NCBI GenBank assembly: GCA_016716715.1
Contig: JADJVE010000001.1
Span: 62,001 to 126,000, forward strand
DNA from: Acidobacteriota bacterium
GTDB taxonomy: Bacteria; Acidobacteriota; Thermoanaerobaculia; UBA5066
Direction: 5' to 3'
Length of the DNA: 64,000 bases
Shown here: one piece after another, positions 60,960 through 64,000 of the stretch
Numbering within the stretch: the first letter of the stretch is position 1
How the letters are laid out: the number at the start of each line of letters is the position of its first letter
Program-made: the position numbers and the translations under genes
Notes under the pieces: generated by a model
The model's database searches: none
What the model saw: only the letters and a program-made list of their open reading frames with translations
What the model was told of the DNA's origin: nothing

Positions 60960-63569
60960 CTAGGCGGTTTGCGGGCCTTCGGGGGGCGGCGCGCCCTCGG
61001 CCGGAGGCTCGGCGTCGCCGTTCGGGACGTCCTCGCCCGCGAGCTTCGCGACGGCGACGACACGGTCCCCGTCCGCCAGGTCGATGAGCTTGACGCCCAT
61101 CGTCGCGCGGCCGGTTTCGCGCACGTCCGAGACCGCGATCCGGATCAGGATCCCCTGCTCCGTGATCAGAAGGAGGTGGTCGGTGTCCGTCACGGACGAG
61201 ACGCCCACGACGGGGCCGTTCTTCTCGGTGACCTTCACGTTGATGACGCCCGTGCCGCCCCGGCCCTGCTGGCGGTATTCCGCGATGTCCGTGCGCTTGC
61301 CGTAGCCCTTCTCCGTGACCGCGAGGAGCGTCGACGAGTCCTCGACGAGGTCCATCTCGACGAGGAAGTCGCCCTCGCGCAGCTCGATCCCCTTGACGCC
61401 CGTCGTGTCGCGGCCCATCGCGCGGACGTCCGTCTCCTCGAACTTGATGCCCATCCCGTTGCGGGTCCCGAGGAACACTTTTCGGGTGCCGTCCGTGATC
61501 TGCGCCGAGAGGAGCTCGTCGCCCTCCTCGAGCTTGATCGCGATGATCCCTTTCTCGCGCGGGTTGCCGTACGCGGAGAGGACCGTCTTCTTCACGGTGC
61601 CGTTCCGCGTCGCGAAGATCAGGAAGCGGTCGTCGGGGAACGTGCGCGTCGTCGCCATCGCGGCGAGGCGCTCGCCCTCCTCGAGGGCGAGGAAGTTCAC
61701 GAGGGCCTTGCCGCGCGTCGCGGGCGCGAGCGACGGGAGGTCGTAGACCTTGACCCAGTGGACGCGGCCCTTATTGGTAAACGCCAGAAGCGAATCGTGC
61801 GTCGAGCCGACGAAGAGGTGCTCGACGACGTCCTCGGCGGCCGTCGCGGCGCCCGTGCGGCCCTTGCCGCCGCGGCGCTGCGCCCGGTAGACGGAGAGCG
61901 GCGTCCTCTTCGCGTAGCCGCCGCGGGAGATCGTGAGGACGACCTCCTCCTCGGCGATGAGGTCTTCCATCTCGAGCGTGCCGGCCTCCGCCTGGATCTC
62001 GGTGCGGCGCGGGTTCCCGAAGCGCTCCTTCACCGCGAGAAGCTCGGCGCGGATGATCGCGGCGACGCGGGCGGGCGTCGCGAGGATGTCCTTCAGGTCG
62101 GCGACGAGGGAGAGGACTTCGCGGTATTCGGCGAGGATCTTCTCGCGCTCGAGGCCCGTGAGGCGCTGCAGGCGCATTTCGAGGATCGCCTGCGCCTGGA
62201 CCGCGTCGAGGCGCAGGAGGCCGTCCTCGGTGCGCGCGGACGCGGAGATCTCGAGCGACTCGACGCCGAGGAACTTCTCGAGCGCGGCCTTCTCGACGAC
62301 CACCTCCGCGCACAGCCGTTCCTTCGCCTCCGCGGCGTCCTTGCTCCCCCGGATGATCGCGATGACGCGGTCGAGGTTCGCGAGCGCGACGGCGAGGCCG
62401 AGCAGGAGGTGCGCGCGCTCCTCGGCCTTCCGGAGGTCGAACTGCGTGCGGCGCACGACGACCGCGCGGCGGTGGTCGAGGAAGTGGCGGAAGAGGTCCT
62501 TCAGCGGGAGGACGCGCGGCTGCCCGTCCACGATCGCGAGGAAGATGATTCCGAACGAAGACTGCAGCGGCGTGAGCGCGAGGATCTGGTTCAGGACGAC
62601 CTGCGCGACGGCGTCGCGCTTGACGTCGACGACGACCCGCATTCCCTCGCGGTCGGACTCGTCGCGGATCGCGGAGATGCCCTCGAGGCGCTTCTCGTTC
62701 ACGAGATGCGCGATGAGCTCGATGAGCCGCGCCTTGTTGACCTGGTAGGGGATTTCCGTGATGACGATCGACTCGCGGTCGCCCTTCTTGTTCTTCTCGA
62801 TCCCCGCCTTGCCGCGCACCTGCAGGATGCCGCGCCCGGTCCGGTACGCGTCCACGATTCCCTGGCGGCCGAGGATGATCCCGCCCGTCGGGAAGTCGGG
62901 GCCCGGCAGGGCTTTCAGGAGCCCGGCCAGGTCGGTCTTCGAATCGTCGAGGAGGAGGACCGCCGCGTCGCACGCCTCGGCGAGGTTGTGCGGCGGGATC
63001 TTCGTCGCCATGCCGACCGCGATCCCCTCCGAGCCGTTCACGAGCAGGTTCGGGAACGCCGACGGCAGGACGACGGGCTCCTGGAGCGAGCCGTCGTACG
63101 TCAGCGTCCAGTCGACCGTCTCCTTGTCGATGTCGTCGCCGATGAGGTCGTCGGCGAGGCGCGCGAGGCGGATCTCCGTGTAGCGCATCGCGGCGGCCGC
63201 GTCGCCGTCCACGGAGCCGAAGTTGCCCTGGCCGTCCACGAGCGGCTCGCGCAGCGAGAACGGCTGGGCCATGCGGACGATCGTGTCGTAGATCGCCGAG
63301 TCGCCGTGCGGGTGGTACTTGCCCATGACGTCGCCGACGATGCGCGCTGACTTTTTGTACGGGCGGCCGGCGCGGTTGCTCTGCTCCCACATCCCGTACA
63401 GGACGCGGCGGTGCACGGGCTTCAATCCGTCGCGCACGTCGGGCAGGGCGCGCCCGACGATGACGGACATCGCGTAGTCGAGGTAGCTCCGCCGGATCTC
63501 CTCCTCGATGGAGACGGGGATCTTCTCCGTCGGGTCGATCACGGGGGGCTTTTCGGGTGTGTCGGCCAT
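60960..63569 (-). CDS. gyrA: DNA gyrase subunit A
   Basis: The 869-residue product has the catalytic Tyr130 (AAMRYTEIRL), the quinolone-region sequence HPHGDSAIYD with Ser91 and Asp95 as in sensitive E. coli, and the GyrA box QRRGGKG at the start of the C-terminal wrapping domain, which distinguishes it from ParC. Six-blade repeats follow and the tail is acidic and Pro-rich. It starts one base after the gyrB stop, forming gyrBA. Confidence 0.97.
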   Translation of the reverse strand: MADTPEKPPVIDPTEKIPVSIEEEIRRSYLDYAMSVIVGRALPDVRDGLKPVHRRVLYGMWEQSNRAGRPYKKSARIVGDVMGKYHPHGDSAIYDTIVRMAQPFSLREPLVDGQGNFGSVDGDAAAAMRYTEIRLARLADDLIGDDIDKETVDWTLTYDGSLQEPVVLPSAFPNLLVNGSEGIAVGMATKIPPHNLAEACDAAVLLLDDSKTDLAGLLKALPGPDFPTGGIILGRQGIVDAYRTGRGILQVRGKAGIEKNKKGDRESIVITEIPYQVNKARLIELIAHLVNEKRLEGISAIRDESDREGMRVVVDVKRDAVAQVVLNQILALTPLQSSFGIIFLAIVDGQPRVLPLKDLFRHFLDHRRAVVVRRTQFDLRKAEERAHLLLGLAVALANLDRVIAIIRGSKDAAEAKERLCAEVVVEKAALEKFLGVESLEISASARTEDGLLRLDAVQAQAILEMRLQRLTGLEREKILAEYREVLSLVADLKDILATPARVAAIIRAELLAVKERFGNPRRTEIQAEAGTLEMEDLIAEEEVVLTISRGGYAKRTPLSVYRAQRRGGKGRTGAATAAEDVVEHLFVGSTHDSLLAFTNKGRVHWVKVYDLPSLAPATRGKALVNFLALEEGERLAAMATTRTFPDDRFLIFATRNGTVKKTVLSAYGNPREKGIIAIKLEEGDELLSAQITDGTRKVFLGTRNGMGIKFEETDVRAMGRDTTGVKGIELREGDFLVEMDLVEDSSTLLAVTEKGYGKRTDIAEYRQQGRGGTGVINVKVTEKNGPVVGVSSVTDTDHLLLITEQGILIRIAVSDVRETGRATMGVKLIDLADGDRVVAVAKLAGEDVPNGDAEPPAEGAPPPEGPQTA

Positions 63570-63570
63570 G

Positions 63571-64000
63571 TCAGATATCCAGGTTCGAGACGTTCAGGGC
63601 GTTCGCCTCGATGAATTCGCGCCGCGGCTCGACCGCGTCGCCCATCAGGATCGTGAAAATCTCGTCGGCCTCGACGGCGTCCTCGACGCGCACCTGCAGG
63701 AGCCGGCGCGACGCGGGGTTCATCGTCGTCTCCCAGAGCGTCTCGGGGTTCATCTCGCCGAGGCCCTTGTAGCGGTTGATCGTGAGGCCCTTCTCCGCGC
63801 TCGCGAGGACCGCGTCGACGGCCTCGGGCAGCGTCGCGAGCGCCTGCTCGGCGCCGGAGCCGTTCGCCCGGAGCCGGTACGGCCCGTCCAGGAACCCGTC
63901 GATCTTCGCGGCGAGGTCGGCCACCTTGCGCATCTCGTAGCCGGCGAGGAACGCCGCGTCCACGACGCCCGTCTTGACGACGCCGTTCACGGCCTGCCGG
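63571..64000 (-). CDS. gyrB: DNA gyrase subunit B, C-terminal part
   Basis: The gene enters from the right edge and ends at TGA 63571-63573, leaving about 142 residues. The GyrB C-terminal signature is clear: LTINRYKGLGEMNPETLWETTMNPASRRLLQV, with EIFTILMGDAVEPRREFIEANAL. This includes the segment that contacts GyrA. The ATPase and Toprim domains lie outside the window. Confidence 0.95.
   Translation of the reverse strand, partial: RQAVNGVVKTGVVDAAFLAGYEMRKVADLAAKIDGFLDGPYRLRANGSGAEQALATLPEAVDAVLASAEKGLTINRYKGLGEMNPETLWETTMNPASRRLLQVRVEDAVEADEIFTILMGDAVEPRREFIEANALNVSNLDI

Overview
This 64 kb window is very GC-rich, densely coded bacterial chromosome. The gene mix (B12-dependent ribonucleotide reductase, TrmFO, HslUV, DUF507, YjbQ, c-type cytochromes, an NrfD/HybA-like membrane redox module, many secreted lipoproteins and a tetraether-synthase-like radical SAM enzyme) fits a diderm such as an Acidobacteriota lineage. 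That placement is inference from gene content, not from a marker tree. I see no rRNA, tRNA, CRISPR array, insertion sequence or prophage.

Layout. 1-5.4 kb: a rhodanese, a Ser/Thr kinase with C-terminal TPR-like repeats, YjbQ, an OB-fold lipoprotein, a holin-like membrane protein and a zinc-ribbon protein. 5.4-9.6 kb (minus strand): a redox operon encoding a Cys-rich 83-residue protein, a 27-residue membrane peptide, a HybA-like Fe-S protein, an NrfD/HybB-like quinone-site subunit, two membrane-anchored GcvH-like proteins lacking the canonical lipoyl lysine, and a triheme c7 cytochrome. 9.8-13.3 kb (minus): its likely control operon, a histidine kinase with c-type haem motifs, an archaemetzincin protease and a sigma54 response regulator. 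Between the two operons lie an intrinsic terminator, a palindrome suited to an enhancer-binding protein, and a near-consensus -24/-12 promoter. 13.4-16.7 kb: two large polytopic membrane proteins. 16.7-19.2 kb: a tightly overlapping trio with an Lgt-like protein, a Tes-like radical SAM enzyme and a small membrane protein, a candidate membrane-spanning-lipid locus. 19.3-24.7 kb: nrdJ with candidate tandem NrdR boxes, then IscA-like, MFS and SufT genes. 24.7-35 kb: metabolic and secreted proteins, then mpl.

35-50 kb (minus) carries dprA-topA-trmFO-(cytochrome c)-xerC-hslV-hslU-(fn3 lipoprotein)-dapF-FAH hydrolase. This is the dprA-topA-trmFO-xerC-hslVU order known from Firmicutes, here interrupted by three plus-strand genes between topA and trmFO. 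50-55 kb (plus): two lipoproteins, a protease/propeller/outer-membrane-barrel fusion and a class II cyclic-nucleotide phosphodiesterase. 55-60 kb (minus): a pdxR-pdxS-pdxT-enoyl-CoA hydratase operon followed by a degenerate arylamine N-acetyltransferase-like gene. 60-64 kb (minus): gyrB (partial), gyrA, a transaldolase-like gene lacking its lysine, and DUF507.

Two sequence-wide patterns stand out. Operonic junctions are often one-base-shifted stop/start overlaps (ATGA, GTGA, CTGA). Many operon-first genes have a TANNNT -10 box 6-9 bases before an ATG/GTG with no Shine-Dalgarno, which indicates leaderless transcription and settles several start codons (4939, 39786, 42442, 42492 and others).
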